From positions 1 through 33,482 of the forward strand of contig JAJQGJ010000009.1 of the NCBI GenBank assembly GCA_021200565.1: 33,482 nucleotides of DNA, read 5' to 3'. The translations under genes were made by a program, and so were the position numbers. Below are positions 23,745-30,369 of the stretch, piece after piece. Origin of the DNA: Oscillospiraceae bacterium. GTDB lineage: Bacteria > Bacillota > Clostridia > Oscillospirales > Ruminococcaceae. Position 1 is the first letter of the stretch. Each line of letters opens with the position of its first letter. Below the pieces are notes generated by a model, which worked only from the letters and a program-made list of their open reading frames with translations, searched no databases and was not told where the DNA came from.

Positions 23745-24352
23745 CAGGGCTCGACCTCCTTGAGGGCTTCTGGATTGAAGAAGTATGTAACTGTGTCATC
23801 TTCCTTCCATTTCAGAGGATTATTATCGATATAGTTACATGCTTCTTGATATTCAATCTCATTCCAAATGATCCTATCGTAAAATGATTTTTGCCAGACT
23901 GAGAACCCAATTTGCCGGGAAGACCACCGCTTCATCGAACCGACGATGGTTGATAATGTAGGGGCGGATATTATCCGCCCGTCTTTTTGCGGATTGCGCT
24001 CTCCTTCCGGAATCGGAAGTATCCGAACGAGCATATGAATATGATTTGGCATCACACAATACCTTTGCATTTCCACATTTCTGTAGTGTAACGGGATATT
24101 CTCTATCGCAGTTTTTACTATTTCGCCATATGGGGATAATGGTATCTTCCCTTGCCTGATGGCATCGTATAGGTCAGAATTCGATGGTGACAGACCGATG
24201 TCATTTGCCTTGGGTTGCGGGCGGATAATATCCGCCCCTACATCCCACAGCACAGCGCTTCGATTCTTTAAACATGCCGTAACGAAATAAAGGTTAGCAC
24301 CTGAATAATCGTAACCCTGCAAACGTATTTTTTTACGCTCAGGCAAATTCAT
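23744..24352 (-). CDS. REP-associated tyrosine transposase (RAYT, Y1_Tnp)
   Basis: A 202-aa protein of the IS200/IS605-related Y1 transposase superfamily, RAYT branch: RKKIRLQGYDYSGANLYFVT at the start, metal-binding HxH in MPNHIHMLV (H104, H106), and the nucleophile Tyr in QKSFYDRII (Y158). The start at 24352 has GGAG 7 bases upstream. RAYTs are thought to spread REP palindromes. Two REP copies lie in frame inside this gene: 24218-24242 encodes GADIIRP (39-45) and 23957-23981 encodes GRIISAP (125-131). It has no IS605-type ends of its own that I can see. It lies between recR and tadA, overlapping the tadA start. Confidence 0.92.
   Translation of the reverse strand: MNLPERKKIRLQGYDYSGANLYFVTACLKNRSAVLWDVGADIIRPQPKANDIGLSPSNSDLYDAIRQGKIPLSPYGEIVKTAIENIPLHYRNVEMQRYCVMPNHIHMLVRILPIPEGERNPQKDGRIISAPTLSTIVGSMKRWSSRQIGFSVWQKSFYDRIIWNEIEYQEACNYIDNNPLKWKEDDTVTYFFNPEALKEVEP
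23957..23981. repeat. REP copy inside the transposase gene (left)
   Basis: A full 25-bp copy beginning TGTAGGGGCGG at 23957. Read on the minus strand in the gene's frame it encodes GRIISAPT. Confidence 0.9.
24218..24242. repeat. REP copy inside the transposase gene (right)
   Basis: A full 25-bp copy in the opposite orientation, ending CCCCTACA at 24242. On the minus strand in frame it encodes VGADIIRP. With the left copy it makes a 286-bp doublet. Confidence 0.9.
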
Positions 24353-24370
24353 TCTACCACTCCCGGACAA

Positions 24371-24973
24371 TCATATCTCATTCCTGTTCTCAAGCGCCTT
24401 GAAGAGTGTCACCTCATCGGCATACTCGAGCATTGCGCCTATCGGGAGACCGAATGCGAGGCGGGTGGTCTTGACTCCGAGAGGCTTTAAGAGCTTACTT
24501 AAATACATTGCCGTGGCTTCGCCCTCAGGGGTGGGATTTGTCGCCATGATGACTTCCCTGACAGTTCCGTCGCCGATTCGCCTAAGAAGCTCGTTCACTC
24601 TCAGCTTGTCGGGAGTGACGCCGTCAATCGGAGATATGAGACCGTGGAGGACGTGGTAGACACCCTTATACTCCTTGGTGCGCTCGAATGCGGCGATGTC
24701 CTTCGGGTTCTCGACAACGCAGATGGTCGAATGATCTCTTGATTCATCAGAGCATACCGAACAGATCTCCTTTTCGGTGAGATTCTGGCATATTTTGCAG
24801 CAGTGGACGGTTTTATGCGCATTGACAATGGCGTCGGCAAAAGCCTGAGCCTCTTCGTCGGTCATCGACATGACGAAATACGATAGCCTCTGCGCTGTTT
24901 TCATGCCTATTCCCGGGAGCTTGGCGAACTGCTCCGCCAATATTGTCAGCGGGAGAGCGTTTGCGTCCGCCAT
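24371..24973 (-). CDS. recR: Recombination mediator RecR
   Basis: A 200-aa protein of typical length. HhH region [15 protein letters not shown] (19-33), zinc finger C59-x2-C62...C71-x2-C74, Toprim domain from [16 protein letters not shown] onward, and the C-terminal [23 protein letters not shown]. With RecO/RecF it loads RecA at gaps and stalled forks. The start overlaps the ybaB stop by one base, and the gene follows dnaX and ybaB as in Bacillus. Confidence 0.96.
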   Translation of the reverse strand: MADANALPLTILAEQFAKLPGIGMKTAQRLSYFVMSMTDEEAQAFADAIVNAHKTVHCCKICQNLTEKEICSVCSDESRDHSTICVVENPKDIAAFERTKEYKGVYHVLHGLISPIDGVTPDKLRVNELLRRIGDGTVREVIMATNPTPEGEATAMYLSKLLKPLGVKTTRLAFGLPIGAMLEYADEVTLFKALENRNEI

Positions 24974-25320
24974 CAGAACATTCCCGGCATGTTCATTCCG
25001 CCGGTGATCTTCTGCATTCCTGCATTCGATTCAGTATCAATCTGTGTGAGAACTTCGTTTACAGCGCTTGCAACGAGATCCTCGAGCATTTCGACATCCT
25101 CCGGGTCGACAACCTCCGGCTGGATAGCGACGCCCAGGACTTCACGCTTGCCGTTCATAGTTATTTCAACGGCACCGCCGCCGACAGTGGCTTTGAATTC
25201 TCTTGCTTCGAAGTCGGTCTGGAATGCCTCCATCTCCTCCTGCATCTTCTGAGCCTGGCGGATCATCTGGTTCATGTTCTGCTGTCCGCCGCCCATTCCC
25301 TGTGGTAATCTTGATTTCAT
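24973..25320 (-). CDS. YbaB/EbfC nucleoid-associated protein
   Basis: A 115-aa protein with the family core [48 protein letters not shown] and a helical C-terminus ending in a Gly/Met-rich tail. It is a dimeric, tweezer-like DNA-binding protein. It lies between dnaX and recR, its standard place, 18 bases after the dnaX stop. An AAGGAG-type SD is present. Confidence 0.95.
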   Translation of the reverse strand: MKSRLPQGMGGGQQNMNQMIRQAQKMQEEMEAFQTDFEAREFKATVGGGAVEITMNGKREVLGVAIQPEVVDPEDVEMLEDLVASAVNEVLTQIDTESNAGMQKITGGMNMPGMF

Positions 25321-25338
25321 TGTGATTGCTCCTTTATT

Positions 25339-26937
25339 TTAGTCAATATCGAACGGAATGTCTTCACGTCTCGCCTTTTCCATAAGCTCGGCCACCTTGT
25401 CCTCTTTGGGACTGCTGTCCGGGTCTTTTTTTACGCAGCGAGCTCCTATTGCATAGCTCCTGCCGGTTATCTCCTTGACGACGTCACGGAGAGATTTCGC
25501 ATTCTCCGGCTTCTTGAAAAGGCTTAAGAAGAACTCCGACTGAACCTCGATCATCAGCCTGTTGCCATAAATTATCCCTCTCGACTCGCTCAGCGCTCCT
25601 GCACAGCCGGGATTAACTTCGGTGAGCCGCTCCAGAACCTCGTCCCACTGTGGGAAGAGAACCGGTTCCTGCGCTTGCTCCGGCTCTGGTTCCAGGTCTT
25701 TTGGCTTTGGTGGCTTAGGTGCCGGTCTTTCAGGTCTTACGGCGGGAGATGGTCTTACTCCGCTCCGCTTAAGCTCCTCTATTTCATCCTCAAGCGCCGA
25801 GATGCGGTTGGTAAGTTCATTCACTGCGCTGTCGGAAACCGCTACTTCTCGCTTCGAGGCGACGTTGCACATCCGGATTACTGCCATTTCAAGCGCTGTC
25901 CTCTTGGATGCAGCTGTGGGCATAGAATCGCCGGCGGTCTGAAGTATATCCAAAAGCGAAAGTGTTTTATCAAGTGTCAGCTTCCCTGCTATCTCCTGAA
26001 GCTTCTTAAGCTCGTCGGGAAGGCAGCCAAGAAGTCTCTCATTATCAGGCGATGTTTCAATCAGCATTATATTTCTCAGCTGGAATATGAGCTCGTCGCA
26101 GAGGCGGGACATGTCTTTAGACGCTGCATAGAGCCTGTCGATGTCCGAAAGAACGTCAGCCGACTTGCCATCAGCAATGCTGTCAAGAATCTCATAGAGT
26201 GCATATCTGTCAGCAGTTCCCGAAACCTCCGAAACGGTTGAAACGGTTATATTGTCGCTCACAGCCATGCACTGATCCAGAATCGAGAGAGCGTCTCTCA
26301 TTGCGCCGTCGGAAATTCTTGCTATAGCGGTTGCAGCTTCGTCGTCAAGAGCTATCTTCTCCTGCTCTGCTATATAGAGAAGTCTTGCCTTGATGTCCTC
26401 CGGGAGAATTCTCCTGAAGTCAAACCTCTGGCACCTCGAAATAATCGTTAAGGGCACCTTATGGATTTCGGTTGTCGCAAGGATAAACTTGACGTGCTCC
26501 GGCGGCTCTTCCATAATCTTAAGAAGTGCGCCCCAGGCTTGGTTCGAGAGCATATGAACCTCGTCGATGATGTAGACCTTGTATCTTGCGAGCTCGGGAG
26601 TGTAGACTGTCGACTCCCTCAGCTCTCTTATATCGTCGACACCGGTGTTGGAGGCGGCGTCAATTTCGATGATGTCGTTTAAAGTTCCGTTGTCGGCTGC
26701 CTTGCAGATGTCGCATTCAAGGCAGGGTCTTCCGTCGTGAGGGTTGCGGCAGTTGACGGCTTTTGCAAAAATCCTGGCGCATGTTGTCTTGCCGGTTCCA
26801 CGGGAGCCGGTGAACAGGTAGGCATGAGCAGTCTTGCCCTCACTGATCTGACGCTTGAGCGTAGTTGTTATATGCGGCTGGGAAACAACGTCATCAAACG
26901 TCATTGGACGCCACTTGCGGTACAGTGCGCGGTACAA
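25339..26937 (-). CDS. dnaX: DNA polymerase III subunit gamma/tau
   Basis: A 532-aa clamp-loader ATPase. The start is taken as TTG 26937 (YRALYRKWRP, matching the family N-terminus), with GGAGG 9 bases upstream; the in-frame ATG at 26955 lies upstream of that SD and has none of its own. AAA+ motifs: Walker A GSRGTGKT (44-51), zinc-binding Cys cluster C-x8-C-x2-C-x2-C, Walker B VYIIDEVHML, sensor 1 LATTE, and SRCQRFDF. A Pro-rich linker (about 385-405) leads to the tau C-terminal domain. A run of seven A lies near codon 505. The gene is downstream of the SRP RNA, as in Bacillus. Confidence 0.95.
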   Translation of the reverse strand: MYRALYRKWRPMTFDDVVSQPHITTTLKRQISEGKTAHAYLFTGSRGTGKTTCARIFAKAVNCRNPHDGRPCLECDICKAADNGTLNDIIEIDAASNTGVDDIRELRESTVYTPELARYKVYIIDEVHMLSNQAWGALLKIMEEPPEHVKFILATTEIHKVPLTIISRCQRFDFRRILPEDIKARLLYIAEQEKIALDDEAATAIARISDGAMRDALSILDQCMAVSDNITVSTVSEVSGTADRYALYEILDSIADGKSADVLSDIDRLYAASKDMSRLCDELIFQLRNIMLIETSPDNERLLGCLPDELKKLQEIAGKLTLDKTLSLLDILQTAGDSMPTAASKRTALEMAVIRMCNVASKREVAVSDSAVNELTNRISALEDEIEELKRSGVRPSPAVRPERPAPKPPKPKDLEPEPEQAQEPVLFPQWDEVLERLTEVNPGCAGALSESRGIIYGNRLMIEVQSEFFLSLFKKPENAKSLRDVVKEITGRSYAIGARCVKKDPDSSPKEDKVAELMEKARREDIPFDID

Positions 26938-26989
26938 AACACTCCACCTCCACATCTTATGATTGCCAAAGTTTGCTTTCTGACGGAAA

Positions 26990-27066
26990 AATTCGTAATG
27001 CGTAATGCGTAATTATAACCGCTGAGCGCAACATAATTACGAATTACGAATTACGAATTACGCATT
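26990..27066. repeat. Inverted ATTACGAATTACG repeat between SRP RNA and dnaX
   Basis: A 27-nt left arm (26990-27016) and a 34-nt right arm (27033-27066) are inverted copies with two mismatches over 27 bp, built of TAATTCG/TAATGCG units, around a 16-nt centre. The transcript would fold into a long AT-rich hairpin in the dnaX leader. It resembles small non-coding mobile repeats found between genes in clostridia. Confidence 0.75.
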
Positions 27067-27209
27067 GAAAAAAAGTCCAATCCGACATGTTGGTGTGCAG
27101 GCGAGACTGTGTCACACGAAGCATTCTGCTTAATGCTGCTCGGTTCCCCGCCTGACATGGTTCACAGCGCGTCGTTGCACAGGACCCGCACACCTACATC
27201 TCGGATTGG
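27067..27209 (-). ncRNA. ffs: Signal recognition particle RNA (small bacterial type)
   Basis: The minus strand carries the helix 8 core ATGTCAGGCGGGGAACCGAG with a GGAA tetraloop and the following GAGCAGCA, the conserved asymmetric-loop sequence bound by Ffh. The ends CCAATCCGA (27209-27201) and TCGGATTGG (27085-27077) pair as the closing stem, with further pairing GGTGTGC/GCACACC inside. The RNA is 133 nt (27077-27209), and T7 (27068-27074) follows the closing stem as its terminator. Position just upstream of dnaX matches scr in Bacillus, but the RNA lacks an Alu domain. Confidence 0.9.
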
Positions 27210-27224
27210 CTACTGACTTTAGAT

Positions 27225-27253
27225 AGTATACCACACTTCTCTCCCTTTTTCAA
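27225..27253 (-). promoter_or_regulatory. SRP RNA promoter
   Basis: Minus strand TTGAAA (27248-27253), 17-bp spacer, TATACT (27225-27230), 15 bases before the closing stem. Read-through may also feed dnaX. Confidence 0.85.
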
Positions 27254-27316
27254 GCCCAAATTGCGGTTTTGTTTTCATATCTTCAAAAAAATTTTCTTCA
27301 ATTCACCGATTTGCTA

Positions 27317-27345
27317 TTGCCGATTTCAAAACAATATGGTATAAT
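27317..27345 (+). promoter_or_regulatory. Promoter of the sugar isomerase/epimerase gene
   Basis: TTGCCG (27317-27322), 17-bp spacer, TATAAT (27340-27345), divergent from the SRP RNA promoter. Confidence 0.72.
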
Positions 27346-27414
27346 ATTAATCGAAATCTTGCGAAAGTTTTGTGACAATCGGCAAGCAATGTCAAACGGG
27401 GTGCATGGTAAAAG

Positions 27415-28245
27415 ATGAGCAGTGTAAAATTATTCTCATTCGGCGGCGAAATAAAGACTGAGCTCAGCGACCAGATTGAAGCTGTAAAGCGCAACGGTCT
27501 TAGCGGAATTGAGCTCGGCAGAACGGAATTTGGTCCCATTTCGGACATTTCCTTTGTTGCGGCGTGCCTTATCCGAAAAAAGCTGAACGACTCAGGGCTC
27601 GAGGTTCTCGCTCTTGCCACAACCATCGGCAGGATAGGCATCAAGGACGATTTCGAAGCGCAGATTGAGAAGCTCAAGAACACTCTCGAGGTCTGCCAGG
27701 TCTTAGGAACTGAGAAAATCCGGGTGAGCTCCTTCTACATCCCAGGATTTGAGAATCCGAATGACTATCGGCAGCTGGTTATTGACCGCATGGGGCGGAT
27801 GAACGAGCTCGCCGGCTCGCACGGCGTGACCCTTTGCCTTGAAAACCTCTCCGGCTGCTTCGGAGGAACTTCGGGAAGGTGCCACGATATTCTCTCGACA
27901 TTTCCCGAGATGGTCGGCATTTTTAACCCGGTTGAATTCGTGAAGTCAAAAGAAGACGTCATGGCTGCATGGGACACTCTCCGCTCAAGAATTGCATATA
28001 TTCACATTTCAGATATTTCAGAGGACGGCAAACCCGTTCCCGCCGGCAGCGGCGTTGCTCAGATAAGAGAGCTGACCCGCAAATTCATAGAACGAGGCGG
28101 CAGAAACTTCTCCATCGACCCGGGGCTCACCGTCAGGCGTTCAAACAAGCAGCCTCAGCAGGACAGATTTGCATACAAAAACACCGACGCAGCATTCGAT
28201 GCAGCGTGCGGAGGGTTCAAGGCAATTATTGGGATAAGAAGTTAG
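27415..28245 (+). CDS. Sugar phosphate isomerase/epimerase (xylose isomerase-like TIM barrel)
   Basis: A 276-aa TIM-barrel protein of the AP endonuclease 2/IolE-like superfamily. Barrel landmarks are IEAVKRNGLSGIELG (strand 1), GLEVLALATTIG, VCQVLGTEKIRVSSF, GVTLCLENLSG with a candidate metal-binding Glu, MVGIFNPVEF, and IAYIHISDI with a His/Asp metal site, then FSIDPGL. Such enzymes isomerise or epimerise sugars, inositols or keto acids using a divalent metal; the substrate cannot be read from sequence. The SD is poor (GGGGTG well upstream). The gene stands alone. Confidence 0.85.
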   Translation: MSSVKLFSFGGEIKTELSDQIEAVKRNGLSGIELGRTEFGPISDISFVAACLIRKKLNDSGLEVLALATTIGRIGIKDDFEAQIEKLKNTLEVCQVLGTEKIRVSSFYIPGFENPNDYRQLVIDRMGRMNELAGSHGVTLCLENLSGCFGGTSGRCHDILSTFPEMVGIFNPVEFVKSKEDVMAAWDTLRSRIAYIHISDISEDGKPVPAGSGVAQIRELTRKFIERGGRNFSIDPGLTVRRSNKQPQQDRFAYKNTDAAFDAACGGFKAIIGIRS

Positions 28246-28273
28246 TCGCCTGTCGGGCGACTGCGCTCTGCGC

Positions 28274-28388
28274 ACCCTCTCAGTCAGCTTCGCTGACAGC
28301 TCTCCCAGAGGGAGAGCCAAGTTGTTCGAGAAGGCAATTTCTCGGCTCCCCTTTGGGGGAGCTGTCGCCGTCAGGCGACTGAGAGGGT
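28274..28388. repeat. 115-bp hairpin-rich repeat element (family B)
   Basis: Perfect 12-bp inverted ends ACCCTCTCAGTC (28274-28285) and GACTGAGAGGGT (28377-28388) enclose a string of local hairpins: GTCAGC/GCTGAC, CTCTCCC/GGGAGAG, GGCTCCCC/GGGGGAGC, GTCGCC/GGCGAC. A related partial copy is at 23245-23289. It has no coding capacity and looks like a MITE-type or REP-type intergenic element. Confidence 0.75.
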
Positions 28389-28428
28389 ATGACCGCAGGG
28401 AGTGCTTTCCACAAATACGTCTTAGTAA

Positions 28429-28563
28429 TCAGTACTCAAAATCATCCCACGCCGGGAAATACTCTCCGAAATCTTCGTAGCCGTCTGGGAGGAGATACTC
28501 TATCTCTGCAAGGCGGCTCATGTGAGTGCAGACGTAGACTCTTGTGGCGCCGGAGATGTGGTA
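28429..28563 (-). pseudogene. Gene remnant (C-terminal fragment)
   Basis: A 44-codon stretch on the minus strand ends in TGA at 28429-28431 and reads like genuine coding sequence (TRVYVCTHMSRLAEIEY, then a DGYEDFGEYFPAWDDFEY tail), but it is closed by a stop immediately upstream and has no start with an SD. It lies just beyond the truncated lipoprotein in another frame, so both may be pieces of one decayed gene. Confidence 0.45.
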
Positions 28564-28580
28564 TCATCCTCCACTTCGGA

Positions 28581-28730
28581 CTATTCGACTCCTTCACCAT
28601 CTCTGGCTTGGATCAAGCCTCCGCCGACGACTTCATCTTCGGCATCGTCGGTGTTTCCTGAATCACAACCGGCGAGGGTCAGGAGCATGATGAGGGCTAA
28701 CAGAATGGATAATAGTTTTCTTAGTTTCAT
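28581..28730 (-). pseudogene. Truncated lipoprotein
   Basis: From ATG 28730 (AAAGGA 9 bases upstream) a 49-aa product begins MKLRKLLSILLALIMLLTLAGC, a clear lipoprotein signal peptide with lipobox LAGC and Cys22 as the lipidated residue, followed by a short acidic Gly-rich tail. The frame then meets TAG, and further codons of acidic/Ser-Thr-Pro character continue beyond it (SEVEDDTTSPAPQEST). This suggests an originally longer lipoprotein cut by a nonsense change. It could still be made as a tiny lipopeptide. Confidence 0.6.
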
Positions 28731-28751
28731 GGTGATTTTTCCTTTCTTCTG

Positions 28752-28889
28752 TGTAGGGGCGGATATTATCCGCCCGTTGTAGTGCTGACATCCTTGATGT
28801 CGAGATTGACGGTGCAACCGTTCTTAACGGATATTATCCGCCCGTTTTCGGTGCTGTCCTTGTGCGGGCGGATGATATCCGCCCCTACA
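28752..28889. repeat. REP cluster (two full copies in doublet plus one partial)
   Basis: Full copies at 28752-28776 (TGTAGGGG end outward) and 28865-28889 (CCCCTACA end outward, one base changed in the core), with a partial copy at 28827-28844 lacking the TGTAGGG end. This is the same palindrome family as at 22230-22302 and inside the RAYT gene. Confidence 0.88.
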
Positions 28890-28917
28890 AATTGACGTCC
28901 TTACCCTTAATACAAAT

Positions 28918-28944
28918 TACAAGCCCCGATTATTGCATCGGGGC
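28918..28944 (-). terminator. Terminator of the small membrane protein gene
   Basis: An 8-bp stem GCCCCGAT/ATCGGGGC (28923-28930, 28937-28944) with a 6-nt loop, followed on the minus strand by the T-rich TTGTAATTTGT. Confidence 0.7.
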
Positions 28945-28955
28945 GAAAAATTTTT

Positions 28956-29354
28956 TCATGGATTTTCGGGTGATTCTGAGTTGACCTTTTCATAAACCTC
29001 TTCCTCGGAGGCAACCGGCTCGGCTTCGACTATTTCAACGCCGTCGGAGCTCTCTTCAGTGGTGTCTTCTTCCTGCTCAGACTTTTTACGGTTGCGGATG
29101 TCGATGATAAGGCGAGCTAATCTGAGAGCGGCAATTACTATCGGAAGGATGCGGACCAAGGTCTCAAGCGACTGAACCGTAAAGCGAGCTCTTCTTGCCT
29201 TGCGCTCACGCTTCCTGCGGGCAATCTCACGCTGGCGCTTTCTCTCGGCGAACCAGCCACGGGCAGCCATAATCATGGTTGCTATCAAGCCAAGATTCGC
29301 TCCGACTGCCACTCCCCTGTCTCTTTTCTTGTCTTTTTTTGTGATCGTAAGCAT
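28956..29354 (-). CDS. Small basic membrane-associated protein, unknown function
   Basis: A 132-aa protein. It has a basic start, a hydrophobic stretch at about 16-32, a strongly basic Arg/Lys helix (about 36-57), a second hydrophobic stretch (about 60-83), and a long acidic tail (about 92-132). The pattern suggests a membrane-associated protein with a positive loop and a negative tail. No family is recognised. AAAGGAG lies 7 bases before the ATG. It is transcribed alone from 29384-29412 and ends at the hairpin at 28918-28944. Confidence 0.75.
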   Translation of the reverse strand: MLTITKKDKKRDRGVAVGANLGLIATMIMAARGWFAERKRQREIARRKRERKARRARFTVQSLETLVRILPIVIAALRLARLIIDIRNRKKSEQEEDTTEESSDGVEIVEAEPVASEEEVYEKVNSESPENP

Positions 29355-29383
29355 GGCTTTTCTCCTTTCAGATTCCTGATATT

Positions 29384-29412
29384 ATCATAATACTTCCGAG
29401 CAAGATTGTCAA
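29384..29412 (-). promoter_or_regulatory. Promoter of the small membrane protein gene
   Basis: Minus strand TTGACA (29407-29412), 17-bp spacer, TATGAT (29384-29389), divergent from the TetR-gene promoter 20 bp away. Confidence 0.8.
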
Positions 29413-29431
29413 GTAGCAGGCAGAATTACTA

Positions 29432-29460
29432 TTGACTAATCCCCTTTAAAGTGCTACAAT
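29432..29460 (+). promoter_or_regulatory. Promoter of the TetR-family gene
   Basis: TTGACT (29432-29437), 17-bp spacer, TACAAT (29455-29460). Confidence 0.78.
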
Positions 29461-29506
29461 ATCTTCATACGCAATTTTTGCTTTTTTCAAGAGGCGATAT
29501 TAATAT

Positions 29507-30169
29507 ATGGGACTTGCCCGTAATTACAACAAACACATCAAAGATGATGTTTCTACTATAGACTTCAGCGCAGACCTTACCGACGAAGAAAACCTATCAC
29601 CCAAGCACAGAAGAATTTTATACCTCCTTGACCGGTGCTTCGACTGCATCTGCGACCTTGGTCTTGAACACGCCGGAACCGGTGCTCTCGCAAAATACTG
29701 CGGAACCAGCTCGGCGAACCTTTTCAACAACTACTTCAACGACAAGGACGAAATTATCGTTCACTGCTGTGCAAGATGCATGCAGAAGGTTGAGGATGAC
29801 TTCATGAGCCGGGCGCCACAGAATCCGTCCGAAATCGAAAACTACATAATGACCATGCCTTACATCACCGCTGAGCTCCATGGCAAAAAGTACAGGGCGA
29901 TGTATCAGATTTACTCCTCGCCGAAATATCTTGATGAGGGAAAGAAGTTCTTCGACGGCGTCACCAAGCGCTACACCGAGTATGCCAACCAGCTTGCGCC
30001 AAAGCTCGGGCTTCCTGCCGATGCTGTTCAGGGGCTCATCTTCATCTTCGTCAGAGCCTGCGTGCACTACGCCATGTTCGAAAACGAGGAATACCTCAAG
30101 AGCCAGCAAAAGATTCTTATCTCAATGGTTCACGCCATGATGGCTCACGCTTTGCAGCCTTCAAAATAA
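29507..30169 (+). CDS. TetR-family transcriptional regulator
   Basis: A 220-aa protein. Residues about 42-90 form the TetR helix-turn-helix: RILYLLDRCFDCICDLGLEHAGTGALAKYCGTSSANLFNNYFNDKDEII, with the typical NLFNNYFxxKDEI recognition-helix end. The C-terminal helical domain (about 95-215) would bind a ligand and dimerise; it contains a Cys pair (CCARC) just after the HTH. The N-terminal 40 residues are longer than usual. The likely targets are nearby: the palindromes in the 30261-30302 leader of the secreted protein gene and the divergent promoter pair at 29384-29460 (inference). Confidence 0.88.
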   Translation: MGLARNYNKHIKDDVSTIDFSADLTDEENLSPKHRRILYLLDRCFDCICDLGLEHAGTGALAKYCGTSSANLFNNYFNDKDEIIVHCCARCMQKVEDDFMSRAPQNPSEIENYIMTMPYITAELHGKKYRAMYQIYSSPKYLDEGKKFFDGVTKRYTEYANQLAPKLGLPADAVQGLIFIFVRACVHYAMFENEEYLKSQQKILISMVHAMMAHALQPSK

Positions 30170-30175
30170 GTTTCC

Positions 30176-30209
30176 ACTTCCGCTTTTTCGGTAAAGGCGG
30201 AAGTTTTTT
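30176..30209 (+). terminator. Terminator of the TetR-family gene
   Basis: ACTTCCGC/GCGGAAGT stem (30176-30183, 30197-30204) with a T6 tail. Confidence 0.9.
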
Positions 30210-30230
30210 CTAAAAATTGCGAAAAGCCTA

Positions 30231-30302
30231 TTGACAAGTGGCTATAATTTATGTTATAATTAAGTGAGGGAACTAAAATAAGTGCTCACTTACTATGTGA
30301 GC
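30231..30302 (+). promoter_or_regulatory. Promoter and repeat-rich leader of the secreted protein gene
   Basis: TTGACA (30231-30236), 18-bp spacer, TATAAT (30255-30260). At the transcription start an 8-bp inverted repeat TAAGTGAG/CTCACTTA (30261-30268, 30285-30292) overlaps a second one, GCTCAC/GTGAGC (30284-30289, 30297-30302). The middle CTCAC can pair with either neighbour. This could be an operator for the adjacent TetR regulator or an alternative RNA fold. Confidence 0.7.
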
Positions 30303-30369
30303 TTCTCTTCACAAATTCCACACCCCGGGCTGACCCCCGCCATTCTATTCACTTTCAAGGAGGTAACCT

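Noticed and set aside
22230-28889. CRISPR array from the repeated 25-bp units
   Set aside because: Copies alternate in orientation with irregular spacing, sit inside a coding gene, and no cas gene is present; they fit REP elements.
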